The notes below the pieces were generated by a model. It was not told the origin of the DNA and made no database searches. It saw only the letters and a program-made list of their open reading frames with translations. Both the position numbers and the translations under genes were made by a program. A stretch of DNA of 60,000 nucleotides from Hydractinia symbiolongicarpus (Eukaryota > Cnidaria > Hydrozoa > Anthoathecata > Hydractiniidae): the NCBI RefSeq assembly GCF_029227915.1, contig NC_079881.1, positions 22,173,501 through 22,233,500 of the forward strand, written 5' to 3'. Below, one piece after another: positions 46,526-58,585 of this stretch. Every line of letters begins with the position of its first letter. The stretch's first letter is position 1.

Positions 46526-46871
46526 GCTCTTTGTGCCTGGTGGGCAATGTTCTATTTGTGAAGATCCAATCCCATCGACTGAGAAGGTAATCAAGTATAA
46601 GAACAATATAAACTATCACGTGTCTTGTTTCAATTGTGTGATCTGCAAATACAAATTTGCTGCAGGAGATATTGCCCACATACCCAAGCCGAACATTATA
46701 CTATGTAGTGAGCACCAGGTTGAAGACGTACAAAAATTAGAAAGTGTTTTAAAAGAAAAACAAATAAATAAAATAAAGGCAATAACAACCACACTTACAG
46801 AGGCAAGCGTCTTGACAACACAAAATACGACAACAGCGGCGATGGCGGCAATATCTGACGAACTTTATTGA
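46526..46871 (+). CDS. LMO4-like LIM-only protein, last exon with LIM domain 2
   Basis: After TATATATATTTAG the exon completes the split Arg codon and reads LFVPGGQCSICEDPIPSTEK, then INYHVSCFNCVICKYKF, then ILCSEHQ. The ligands are C-x2-C, H-x2-C, C-x2-C and C-x2-H, so the second LIM finger is complete. TGA at 46869-46871. The tail beyond the last ligand is about 50 residues, Lys/Thr-rich (KEKQINKIKAITTTLTEA), longer than in vertebrate LMO4; the whole predicted protein is 194 residues against roughly 165. The intron between the LIM exons is 1118 bp. No AATAAA lies soon after the stop; an ATTAAA near 47174 may serve for polyadenylation. Confidence 0.93.
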
Positions 46872-49434
46872 CCTCGATGATAGATGGTTTAATTTTCCCC
46901 TGATATTAGTTAAAGAAGATGACTTAAACCGATTTTAATGCTGAATGCCTGAAGAAGAAACATCGCTTAAAAAAATCTATTTTAAAAGGTGCATTGCAGC
47001 AAGTTGTGAGGAAAGCTACAAATTTTGGTCATGGCTTTGTAATTACATTGCTTTTAATGTACTCTTCACCGTGATACCACCACATGGAAAAGTATGCTAA
47101 AAATGTCCACTCGGAAAACCATGTCGTTTCTTTATTTTACAATAAGTTTAAAAGTCAATGCACAATTTTTTTCATTAAACACATTTTGCATATTTTATTG
47201 ATGTTGAACTGTATCATCTGATTTCTTTGCTACCAGCTAACACACACTGAAAGCAAAATGCAATGGAATTATTCAGAAACGGATACAGAATAATTTAAGG
47301 TCAAACTTTCAAAAGAGAATTTCGTAAAAAACTTTATATTTCAGCATGCTAAAAATACAATATAGAGATCTACTCCCTGACTCTGTTCCTGCTAGTCTAA
47401 GCCTTAAATTCTGCATTCTTATACTTTCCAGCATTGCACTAAATTGTTTTTTAAACCTACAAGTAAATATTATTTTCTTCTAGGTCTTTGTTATGACGCT
47501 ATTTATTGACTTGTAGCACCATAAAATTTCGGTCACAACATATTTAGTATTATATACGCTGTTCTTATTTTAGTTGGGATATTGTTCTCAAATGGGAACT
47601 TTATTAAATTATGCTGACATTAAAAATATATGTAAGTAAGTTTAGTAATCTATTTATAATTATACAGGCTATATGTTTTTTTATAATCATGACATTTATA
47701 AGCATCCGTAGGCCTAAACTTGTTAATTTTGTAAGCATAAGCTAAAGGTTATGTGAAGCCTAAGAAAAGGTTGTAAATATTTTTTGTTTTTTGTTTCGTG
47801 AGCAGTTTTTTTTTCTTTATGTCTGAATTAACTACTATGTAGTGAGTATTTAAGTTATAATAATTACTGATCTTAAATATTTATTTATCGGCATAATTTG
47901 AGTCTGATCATAAGCATATTCCAAAAACTTTGTTTGCCATTAAGCATAACCTAAGCATATTTTCAGCCTAAAAAAGTATTTTTATAAGTATCCTTAAGCC
48001 TCGTTTTGGAAGTTTAATTGCTCATAAAAAAACATATTCCCCGTTTTCTTAGTTAAAAAATTACATGTAATGTTTGGCCGATCCAAATCTTACAAAGTTA
48101 TTTCCTCAATAATGTATGATGTAACCTGCATCAAACTGTAATTCAAATGATAACAGACATGCGCGTTTCTACTTCGAAAATAAACAAAAAAAGCTGACGT
48201 ATTACGACATTTTTAGTACAAAAATCGCTAAAATTTTCTTCCATTGTCATAATGTTTTAAACAGATCGTAGTTCGCTAAATATACGAAAAAAAATGTTCT
48301 TTTTAGTTTAGTATTAGTGTTACGAGCGTCGCGTTTCTTGAGTGGTTGTTCGTATTTATGTAAGCAAAGTATGTGTTGTTGTACACATTACGGCTGCAAA
48401 AAAACACGCATACATGTTTTGTGGGAAGTTTGTTTAACTTGTTTTGTTTTCATTTGCTTTTGTTTACAATAAAGCATGCATAATTTATATCTAATAAAAT
48501 TTCCTTACAACGAGGGATGCATAATTTATTCCTTGCTAATTAGAGCAGTGACGAAGGTAATTAGACAAAATGCGACCATTGACGTAACATAATGAGGCAC
48601 TTAATGTGATCAATGTATAAAGAGATTACCGTTACTGTGAAACCAGACGCAAATAAACCAAACGAACGTCAAATGAAGCACTGATAATGTACAATCGTTT
48701 TAAAAGATGCATTATATGTTAGACGAGCAGTTATTAAATGTAGTTAGTAAAATGTCACCACGTCACCACTACATCTGTTAAATGAAATGGCACCAAAATG
48801 AATGTATTTTGAAAAGTAGGAAAATAAATATGTATACATAGTCATATAAAAATATTTCTATAACAACCTGAGTTCTAAAAATTGGTAGGAATATAAAAAA
48901 TAGTATTGCAAATAATATATAAAATACAAAACTGAGCTAGGTAAAAACAAAATGGTGGCGTCCTTATGTACTTTTTCCCCCGAGAACTATTCCTGACCAT
49001 AAGTTGGAAAGATACACAAAACAGAAATTAAGTATCCACAAGAAAATAATAAGATATGTTTCAAAATTTATTCAAAGAAATATTCTGCATAACCTAAAGT
49101 TTGGAAATGACTGACTACACGGACGCCATTTCACAACAGATGTAAGTTTGAAAGCATTTTTTTGCCATGACCGACCCGTACTAAATATTATCATCCGCAT
49201 TATATGAATTTCATCATTGAACCAAAGATATCTTCCAAATGAAGGTATATTTCTTTTGTTTAGCATTTTATTTTTATGTAGGAATAAGGACGGATCCCCG
49301 TGTTAGCTGGACAAGTTTTCTTCATAATTCCTGAAAACGGATGTCAAGATGTTTTGGTCACGTGAATAAAGGGCCTAGCATAAGATCGTGCTGTGTCCGC
49401 TGCGGAAAGGGTCAAAAGCTGGGACTCACCGCAT
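46872..49434. other. LMO 3' UTR and AT-rich intergenic DNA
   Basis: The 3' UTR start is certain, its end is not. Further right no gene is recognised. GCATAATTTAT is repeated near 48477 and 48519. A basic Cys-rich 31-codon frame at 49338 (RCFGHVNKGPSIRSCC) is noted but unassigned. Confidence 0.35.
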
Positions 49435-49657
49435 AATTGTACTTTAGGGTCGACAAACTTGTCTCAGATTTTATGTATTTTAGCTGTAGGATTGATAATC
49501 GAGGCATTTGAGAACAATGACTCTGTCGCATATTTGCGATTTTTATTTTGTCATACATTTCCGATTTTTTGTATTGAAACAGGATAATTTTAATTTAGTG
49601 TCAACAACGTCGTCTCAGATTCTATATATTTTAGCCAAAGAATTAATTAGTATATAA
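49435..49657 (+). repeat. First locus of a 42-codon coding-like repeat (two units, decayed)
   Basis: Two units related to those at 50.7-50.96 kb. Translated: NCTLGSTNLSQILCILAVGL, then EAFENNDSVAYL, and after a frameshift NLVSTTSSQILYILAKELI. The first unit carries about 25 extra bases (151 bp between cores instead of 126) and a frameshift; the second ends in a stop. The reading frame is partly conserved between units, which suggests a once-coding repeat or a young duplication of one. Confidence 0.6.
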
Positions 49658-50644
49658 AGGGTTGCGGAGCGCTAATACGTCCCTATGTTCCCAGCGAAAA
49701 ATTTACATTATACTCCATGACAAATTTGGAGAGAACTTTTATCTGCTACAATAAACAATTTAAAGAAGATCTTAAAAGAAGTTCCTCGAGTAAAATGCGA
49801 TCTCGACCCCAGAGCTTCTTTTTTACTTGTTGTCGCGGCACTAGCCACATATTAGATTGCGAAAATTAAGCCTTTGGAAAAGCTATATAACTTTTCTGGG
49901 AAAAGATAATTACAATATGAATGCGTTCTCAGAGCGAAAAAACAGCAAATATTTTGCTGTCTTTTCTTATAAGTTTCTATAATTTCTTCAACTTTTCCGT
50001 TTCCGAGGTTTTTTCTGCTTGTTTAACAAAAAATCTACCAAAATCGGAGAACGAAAATCCGAATACGCACTTAGTAAAAAACGTTGAAAACATGTTCATA
50101 CAATACAAAAATAAAGGTTAACTGAGCAATTTTACTTGTACTCTCATAGAGCATTCTGACTTTTGGCCTGCATTGCAGCGTCTTTAAATGTGAAAAAAAC
50201 TTGAATGAATCAAACCAAAGCATTTTCAGCAGCTTTTTTCTTGTTGTTTTAATTTACGTCACAAGAACCGTGCCTGCATTTTATTCACATTCACAAAACA
50301 TTAAGAACAAAATCATCCTTTTTAGGCTTGAATATTCTCCGAGTTAAATAAATAAAACTGAATAAACAGGAGGTGTTTAACTTTTACAATAACAAATTTA
50401 GAGTTTCTCTCCCCCTAACAACTGATGTTGCTGTTTAAAAAAACAACGGTCACCGTTTTGTTTAGGTTACGCAATCTGTAAAATTGATAACGAAGAAAGA
50501 AAAAGTAGATTCGGACAATGCGTTTACAGAAAACGTTCAAGTTAATGCGCTTTATGTGTAAAAAGGATTTTTTTATCTTCACTGTTTTATTTGCATCACA
50601 AAAGTTGAAAGAAAATCGTTAAAAATCTCAATTCAGTTATTTAG

Positions 50645-50983
50645 CTAATCCATACTTATCAGAAATTACAAAAAGCTGTAGACCAAATTATAAAGGATAA
50701 TTGTCCTTCAGGGTCGATAGCCTCGTCTCAGATTCTATATCTTTTAGCCGAAGAATTAATGCACGAGTCATTTGAAAGTGACGAGTGTTTCATATATTTG
50801 CGATTGTCCGTATTGATACAGGATAAATGTACTTTAGTGTCGACAACCTCGTCTCAGATTTCATATATGTTAGCCGAAGAATTAATAAGTGAGGTATTTG
50901 AAATTGACGAGACTGTTATATATTTGCAATTTTTTGTATTGGGACAGAATAATTGTACCAGTACTAGTCAACAAATGATTTAA
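50645..50983 (+). other. Second locus: open frame of two tandem 42-residue repeats
   Basis: Open from after TAG at 50642 to TAA at 50983 (113 codons, only an internal ATG at 50759). Unit 1: CPSGSIASSQILYLLAEELM then ESFESDECFIYLRLSVLIQ. Unit 2: CTLVSTTSSQISYMLAEELI then EVFEIDETVIYLQFFVLGQ. The units are 126 bp apart, in frame, with mostly conservative amino-acid changes. A third unit starts (NCTSTS) and breaks off. I do not recognise the protein. It could be an exon of a repeat-containing gene, a transposon product, or a tandem repeat whose length happens to be a multiple of three. Confidence 0.4.
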
Positions 50984-53283
50984 ACCTGCGTTGCATTTGT
51001 TGACATGATTCATGTTTGATAATACTACTTTTAGGTAATTTTTCTGCCTTAACGAAAAATGTTGTTTCTGAGACCACATTAGTAGTTTTTCACAATAATG
51101 CAGAGACTAAACAATGAAGAATTCCCAATTGCGATGTAAACGATCTTTTTTGTCCGTTGTTCGTTTTCTTAAACTATCTTCTGTGTAGCCCAATTTATCC
51201 TCTTTCTTAACACGTGTAGAAATTTCCATAACAACCTACCGTAATTAGTTATGGCGGCCAGCTGTTTTTGCAGGGTTCGACCTGTAGCAGTTAATAAAAA
51301 CAGAAATGTAAAACAAGGAAGAAATATCAAACCTTTTTTTTAATTTCAATGTTTACGATTTCTAAGTACGTATTAAAATATAAGGCGGAATTTTCAATTC
51401 ATGCTAACAATCAAGATTACTAGAGAGGCGGGATAATAGAGTAAATACAGTATTTGCAAAATAATATTTTTGTTTTGTGTTAGCACGAGTTATCAAGCGT
51501 GACAACAAAAGTAAAAATGTACAATTGTGTAAGTCTTCAGCCATAAATACTTGATAATGTAACTGAGATTACAAAAAGCTTCGTGAAAATAAATTGTTTT
51601 TTAAACAAGTGTTTTATTGATTTTTGATAATGTACAATTAAAATTTTTATTAAAACAATTAAAATTCGTGTCTTTCCCTTAAAACTGGAGCATGCTGCAC
51701 AGTGCGTAATTACTTCATCGCTATAATATTTCAGCAGGGAACTGTAAACAACAAAAATTATTTTCGGTCCTAACAAAGAGTGGAGACAATATAAATATGG
51801 TGTTTGACTCCAAAACTGAAACGTACAATAGTTTTTTGTCGCATTATTGTGTTGAATATCATAGCTATGCATACGAGTAGAAGGAAAAAATACAAGAATA
51901 TTTCTCTGCGTATACTCTATATCTTCTATATTTTATAGAAGCATTTTTTCAAGATAAAAGGGTTATCATCAAGCGTCTTTCAGCCAGTATTACAATAATA
52001 ACTTCGCATGCCTTCCTCAATTACCAAATTTATATTTCTTTATGGCATAAAAACATATTTACCGAAGCGTAACTTATTAGTTTAACTTAACTTTTCGCTT
52101 TTATTATAACTACCCAGTAAGGAAATAATAATGACATTGTATCTTGTTCAGGTAGGGAATTAATACCACGGTTACTGATATCCCTCGACATTTTGAAAAA
52201 AATAAATAATTAACCAGAACAATTTTCCACGTTTTGTCGAGATAAGCCACGTTGAGCGAGAGAGAAGAGTTTCTAAAGTGAAAAAAAAACAACAACAACA
52301 AAAAAAACATTGGCTAGGTAGGAGTTTGTGGTAGCTGATAGTAAGTTGTGTTTTTACTGCTTCATTTACCTGATTCAAAGAACGCTGCATTTGTATAAAA
52401 CTTATTTATAAAATGACAAAAGAAACTTAAGAAGCAAGAAAAGAAAATATGTCAAATCGAACGTTATTTTACAATCTTTGTAAGTTATAACTTGCTGTAT
52501 AACTTTTTTAGTTTGTTTTACCACCATTTTATGGAGATGTGGAACGAGCAATTGCGGAAACCCAGTAGATGGAATCAGGGATTCTGGATTTCTGTATGTG
52601 ATTTTTTTATACTTTCTAATATATTACGTATCGTCTGCAGTGAATTCGAACGCGCACGCAAAACTGCAAACTACAAGGCTAACATATACTTAAGAATATA
52701 AAGTATACACTTATTGTGTGAAATTTTTTTCAGCGCATTTATTTTCTCGCACCCATCCATTGGGGCAGTAACATTTGATATTAAAAGGAGATCGCCACAA
52801 AGCAAACATCTTATATAAGAATAGGACTGGGGCAAACGCTTAAGTAGGAGATCTTGTAAATAAATTTAGTCATAAGGAAATCGTTAAGAGAAATGGGTCA
52901 GAAATTAAAGCATAAGTCAAGATACAAACATGGTATTGACGGTATTTTCTTAAATGAAATGCTTAAGAAGGAATGCTAAATAGACCACTTGCTTTTTTAC
53001 TATTAATAAGAGAACGGCAATCAAGAACGTTGATCAGTAGCTATAATTAAGGGGTAAGAGAAAAGGTTGTTGACGGGCTTGGTGATTTGGAGGTATGTAT
53101 GACAATGGGTGAAAAAATTCTTGTAAAAATTATATTTTTTGCTTGATCTACGAAAAGTGACAATATTTGCTTCTATATTTTACTATGTAACATGTAGAAC
53201 AGACTTGGATTTTTACTTTTAAAAATTGTGCATGTAGTTAATCAGGTTTTCTGAAGGAAGTGAGAATACCATTTGCCATTCAC
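50984..53283. other. AT-rich DNA with one ambiguous exon-like patch
   Basis: Nothing is assigned. At 52512-52601 a T-rich tract plus AG and a GTATGTG donor bracket a 90-base stretch open in two of three frames (for example MEMWNEQLRKPSRWNQGFW), too ambiguous to call. Confidence 0.3.
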
Positions 53284-53860
53284 TTTTTATAATTGAATTA
53301 TTTTTTAAATTTACTGGGTGTTTTTCAAAAGAGCAGTCTTTAAAAGCAGTCTTTGTAGCTATAAAATTATAAAAAATGTCAAAATATTTAGATGGGTTAT
53401 ATCATCAAGACCTAATAAGTTATCCCAGTCAACATAAAAAAAAAATTGTTTAGGTCAAACTTTTTTCCGATCAGAGGCTTGCTAACAATGGACATCAGAA
53501 AATTGTTATCAAAATTCTGTAAATCCATACGAGGAAGTCCACTTTTTTTTATAATTGAATTATTCTTTAAATTTACTGGGTGTTTTTCAAAAAGAGCAGT
53601 CTTTAAGAGCAGTATCTATCAAATTATAAACAATATCAAAATATTTAAAAGGGTTATTATCAAGACCTAATCAGTTTGGCCTAAACAATTTTTTTTTATG
53701 TTGACTGGGATAACTTATTAGGTCTTGATAATAAACCTTCTAAATATTTTGATATTGTTTATAATTTGATAGATACTGCTCTTAAAGACTGAAAAGGCTT
53801 GTTAAGAATGTAAATCAGAAAATTATTTGTGTAAATCCATATGAGGAAGTCTGTGAGGTC
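53284..53860. repeat. Complex direct and inverted repeat cluster
   Basis: A block beginning ATAATTGAATTATT and CTGGGTGTTTTTCAAAAGAGC occurs at 53288-53400 and again at 53551-53660 in the same orientation. The block GGCTTG..AA..TGGACATCAGAAAATT with AATCCATACGAGGAAGTC occurs at 53477-53540 and, altered, at 53797-53852. The segment AAGACCTAATAAGTTATCCC with CAGTCAACATAAAAAAAA at 53408-53450 recurs inverted at 53693-53725. The cluster includes the long foldback annotated next and is probably a rearranged transposable element. Confidence 0.7.
53597..53791. repeat. Foldback: 75-bp arms, 73/75 paired, 45-base loop
   Basis: Positions 53597-53671 and 53717-53791 are reverse complements with two mismatches. 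The arms start CAGTCTTTAAGAGCAGTATC. The position sum is constant along the arms, so there are no indels. Any transcript through it, from either strand, would form a long near-perfect duplex suitable as Dicer substrate. Confidence 0.93.
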
Positions 53861-53872
53861 AACAAAATAAGA

Positions 53873-54293
53873 TTCTAATTCGGATTTATATCCGAGGTCT
53901 TGGTCAGGACGGACAAACTAATTATGCTTTTTTGAAATATATAACAGATTTTAGTAGGTGTGTGATTAAAGGTTATCCTTCAAAGTCACAGTTTATAATG
54001 GGTGATGGATTTGAAACCAGTTTCTGTGATTCCTATTACACTGAAATATCCAAGCTCAAGAGACTATTTAGTTCATTAAAATGCTTAGAAAAAGAAGTTA
54101 TATTCAGATTAATATGGAAAAACACATCAAATTGAATTTTAAAAAGCATATTATAAGCATTTCAATAATCCAAGGCAGTCCAACCATTACATTTTATGTG
54201 TGCCCACAGATCACATATATCACGCAAAACGAACCGGTGAGTTCAGATGACAGATCCGTGTCAAATCCCGAAAGGATAAATTATCATAACTGA
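53873..54293 (+). other. Unassigned coding-like stretch in two overlapping frames
   Basis: From about 53879 one frame reads DLYPRSWSGRTN-like sequence and another IYIRGLGQDGQTNYAFLKY, continuing ITDFSRCVIKGYPSKSQ, FIMGDGFETSFCDSYY and LKRLFSSLKCLEKEV to a stop at 54135. A second frame, open 54081-54293, continues with IISISIIQGSPTITFYV and ENPV-like to a stop. The residue composition looks protein-like and the two frames abut, suggesting one frameshifted ORF, perhaps belonging to the element that formed the foldback. The family is not recognised. Confidence 0.3.
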
Positions 54294-54431
54294 AATGCTA
54301 GACAGCTACTTAAAAAAAGTACAAAACTTCCCAAAACTATTTTGAGAAAAACAGAAACACAAACAAAAAATAAAGTGCAATGAAATTGTTTCAAAATTAA
54401 AGCCAAAATAATAAGAAAACGTAAAGTAGGA

Positions 54432-54823
54432 GTAGTCATGTACAGATAGTCATGTACAGGTAGTCATGTAAAGGTAGTCATGTACAGGTAGTCATGTACA
54501 GGTAGTCATGTACAGGTAGTCATGTACAGGCAGTCATGTACAGGTAGTCATGTACAGATAGTCATGTACAGGTAGTCATGTACGGGTAGTCATGTACAGG
54601 TGGTCATGTACAGGTGGTCATGTACAGGTGGTCATGTACAGGTGGTCATGTACAGGTGGTCATGTACAGGTGGTCATGTACAGGTGGTCATGTACAGGTG
54701 GTCATGTACAGGTAGTCATGTACAGGTAGTCATGTACAGGTAGTCATGTACAGGTAGTCATGTACAGGTAGTCATGTACAGGTAGTCATGTACAGGTAGT
54801 CATGTACAGATAGTCATGTACAT
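54432..54823. repeat. 14-bp minisatellite, 28 units
   Basis: The unit TAGTCATGTACAGG is repeated 28 times without indels. Variants are ordered: units 13-20 form a solid block of TGGTCATGTACAGG, flanked by TAG-type units; CAGATAG-type junctions mark units 2, 10 and 28. Each unit carries the palindrome TGTACA and overlaps CATG. The block pattern implies expansion by unequal exchange. Confidence 0.97.
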
Positions 54824-57800
54824 TTAAAATACATACTTAAGAAACAGGATTAACGATACAAGTGGAGACAAGCTTTGGTCGCCATTTTGATTTTAATGAA
54901 GATTGAGAAAAACAAATAAATAGCATTATATTTAAGTTGGCAAATCAGTAAACTTTAAAATATTTACTTAGGTCCGATAATTGTTTCTCTTTGAATTTAC
55001 TGGACCGTCAATAGATAACGGATGAAATCATTATATACCCAAAATCGTGTTTTTGATATAAATTTTATCGCTATAAATACCCATCTTTTTAAGATCAACT
55101 TGTCTGAAATCTTTTTACTTATGCCAGAAGCTTACCAGCAAACTTTCTGTTTACGAAGCGAACGATTTTTTTTGGATTTTTTATCGCTCTATTGCTAGAA
55201 TTTACAATTCCGCAGTTTAAATATTTATAATTTATATGTAAATATTTTTATATTTATATCTTTATATTCGAGGTCTTTGTTGCTGACAACATCGGATTCC
55301 ATGAATCTCGTCTAAGAGTATTAATTCTTTCGTGATGTTGATTTAAAGATCTTTAAGGATTTTACTCTTAATATTATCAACTTCTACTTTTAGGGAGTCA
55401 TAGTTCTTTCTCATTCGGCTAAGCAGAATAGCCTGATTTAAAGTAATATCGTTGTGCAAAAATAGCTTTAAAACCTTTCAAGCACGTAGCTAACTATAAA
55501 GCTAGGACAAACGTCTGTCTTTTAGTGCTGTCCTATGAAAATCTATTTGTGAGCAGGTACAATAAAAACATTGCGTCCTTTATATCTTGTAATTTTCGGG
55601 TAATTTGTACTAAATCTGTCTTTTTGAATTTATTTAATTTATTGCTGCGTAAGAAAATACGCTAAGAAGATAAAAAATGCCAGAACTCAAATGGAACAGC
55701 ACTTATTTCAAAACTGGCAGTTGAATGTTCAACGAATTTTCTGTTTTAGCATCTGATACACTTCTGTTTAACAATACTCGGAAGCCGTTTTCTCCCCAAG
55801 TGCACTATGGAGCTTGCACAAACCAAGTAATGCCGGATCTTTATCTCCTGTGCATGTTTCATAAGGTTTCGTAAAACGCAGAATGATACGCAACTTAACA
55901 TCTACGTGAACTCAATTAGTACATAATGTGCACAGAAATAAAAGAAGCGGTGAAATTTATGTTTGTTTACCCTATCAGAAAATGTGCTCTTTATTTTCGT
56001 TAACGTAACTGGTGACGTATGACAGCAACATATTTCCGTCATTGCATAATTGTACATCCGTTTGTTTGACCTGCATGAAAATACATCCTTGCATCATTTC
56101 TAATCATTGAACCAAGACGATTTTTCCCTACCAACTTTGTGACTGGACTTTATACTGATACGCTGTCTACGAAAAGGATTTCTATTACTATAACATTATA
56201 TAGAACATCAGCTACTTGAACTTGTTTCACTTATAGTTTTTATTTTCCATTTTGCTGAAAAAATGGTCCGAAGTGGGGTACATCCAAATAGCAATTTCGA
56301 CACTTAATGTGAAATGATATTTAGATTAAACAAAGTTGTAGGCTTCTAGACCTAAAAATGTAACATTCAGCTATGAGTTAGTGTCATAACCATAAGCATG
56401 TACAAAAAAGCTTTTTAGAAAACGGCAGGAGTTGGCCATTAAATACCATGTAACCTTGTTCTGAAGATTTAGACAAGCACATAATTTTTTTTTACATAAA
56501 CTATATTTTAAATGGTAAATTACATATTAGCTTCTTTGATGCTGAGTCGTAACGTAATTCTTTTATCTTAATCCGAAAAGTAATCTGTGTGAAAAATTAC
56601 GAGCTGGCCTAAAATTCGGCTTTCTAAAAGAGATGTATTTTTATCTCTGAAAGAGTGCGAAAATTTCGCAAACAAGTGGAAGTACTAACGTCATTTCTTG
56701 CATTAGTAACTAGGGAAAACCTGTCACTAACATAGCACTAATCCATTCCAAGCTCTACTTTTAGAGGCAATGGTAAACAAATTTCGCCAAACTATTTATA
56801 TATGCACTAATGACAACAGCAAAACACATAAAGACAACCTATTTTTCCCAATAAATACTTTTTTAAAGCAAAGAAAGAATTGATAATGCATAAATTGAAA
56901 TAATTTTTTCCCGCTCTGCCTTGCTCTGAAACAAAAAGTAAATTACTATGCACAGATTTGACACGGACGTTAGCAAGGATAATAAAGCCTTGTATCTCCT
57001 TAACTATTCGCCAAAAAGAAATTGTTCTATGCATTCTCTGCATCAGTGTTTCAAGCAACACATATGACATTAGGCAAAGATAATCAAACAATAACAGACA
57101 TGTGACAAGTTAATTTTTTTATCCCCAAACATTTACGTGTACACTTTTTCGGGTTACTAGGGCAAAGAGTGGTTATTGTCTTTGAGTCGATGATTCAATT
57201 GTTGTGGCAAAGGTTTTCATGTTTTACATTCCCATCGGGTGAAAGCTGCTACAGATATTTATTTACATGTGCAAATGGTAAAAAACCTTTACGCCCTAAA
57301 ACGCCCACAATCAGGAAAAATACACATTTGCCTTTTCGTATTGTGCCTTCATTGCTTCTTTTTGTTTTTTTTTAACATTGCTATAAACCAAGCATTTCTC
57401 ATGAGAAATTTTTTAATCATCTTCGGTAATAAGATCTTTTAAAAAAGTGTCATTAAAAGAAATCTGGTATACAACATAGACAAAGCTTTTTAAATGCAGT
57501 CTGCGCGTCTTCTTTTTGTTTGATTGCTTTACCGTTCATGGATGTTTCACTTTTTAAAGAAGGTTAAAGGTGAGAAGAGATCACTGTTTGAAGAATGTGC
57601 TGTTTCTTATGCTGATTAACGAATAAAACAATTTTTCGAATTATGAACAGTTTAAGAACGTATCAATCAACTACCAATTTCTGTGAAAGCTTTTGTTGTC
57701 GGACAATAAACTGGCTTGATGTGAGTGTTCTGTGTTGTTGGATGCACACACTTTTATCAAAAGCAAATCGGTTTTAAGTCCTGTCTGCCGAATGATAAAT

Positions 57801-58471
57801 TTGCGAAATAATTAAGACTCCCTCAAGTCACTATTTTTCCGCTTACACAACATTTGATGACGATATTTGAATAGTGTATTGGTGTTAGATAATCAATTCT
57901 CAGTTACTCTGATGACGTTTTAACGTTTTACCGTTGACAAATGGTTTTGGCACGCTCTGTGATAAACATCAGCAAGTAACGGAGTGGTTCTACACAAGAT
58001 GAAAAATTTTTGTCTGTCTGGAAGAAAAAGTTTATGTGTTTATTTTTGGAAAAAAGATGTATATACTATTTTAAAGGCAAAGTGATTAATCTAAATCTAA
58101 AGTTATTTATTAGTTGAGAGTACTTCGTGTTGTTCTATCATGCTCCTCAAACGTACTCTACAAAATTAATGAGCTATCTACGTTTATTTGTTCTTTCGAC
58201 TGTAGTAAACAAACTGTTTTTTACAAAAAAGTGAATAGCATCCATGAACTAGAATAATGGCAATCTGATAAGAGTTAGATCGTGTATGTTGCATTGAAGA
58301 GTGCAGCGAACATTAAATAAAAAATTGATTGATGCGCGGACTGCAATTCACAAACATGTGAAGTAAAAAGCGAGAAAACGAGTTACAAATCTACAGTGTA
58401 TTTTTCTATTTTGTTAGTTATTTAGAAATTTGCAAAGCCGTTGCCTCCATTGTGTAGAGCTTAAAATACTG
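54824..58471. other. AT-rich DNA without a recognised gene
   Basis: No family, RNA gene or element is recognised. A short piece at 55740-55870 (KPFSPQVHYGACTNQVMPD) between an acceptor-like and a donor-like signal is noted but not convincing. Confidence 0.35.
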
Positions 58472-58585
58472 ATGAAAAATAATTATATAGGAGCATTAGC
58501 TAGCTTTTCACAACCGGTTGAAGAGATATTGGATTCAACCCGTCTGCTCCGACGAAACGAGTGGATTGACACAACCTTGAAGTGA
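58472..58585 (+). CDS. Candidate 37-codon small ORF
   Basis: ATG at 58472 to TGA at 58583-58585 reads MKNNYIGALASFSQPVEEIL then DSTRLLRRNEWIDTTLK. The stretch 58510-58580 is clearly less AT-rich than its surroundings and the composition is balanced for a soluble peptide. There is no recognised family and no neighbouring gene. It may equally be an exon end or chance; evidence is composition only. Confidence 0.2.
   Translation: MKNNYIGALASFSQPVEEILDSTRLLRRNEWIDTTLK

Noticed and set aside
51240-51300. GGGTTCGACC resembling a tRNA T-arm
   Set aside because: The stem is only four pairs and the rest of a cloverleaf is absent.
52512-52601. Exon-like patch with acceptor and GTATGTG donor
   Set aside because: Two frames are open, the donor is weak, and neither peptide matches a family; not enough to call.
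54432-54823. Array that might be read as a CRISPR or binding-site cluster
   Set aside because: The 14-bp units abut without spacers; simple minisatellite expansion explains it.
55740-55870. Short exon-like piece (KPFSPQVHYGACTNQVMPD)
   Set aside because: The donor (GTTTCG) is poor and there is no neighbouring exon or family match.
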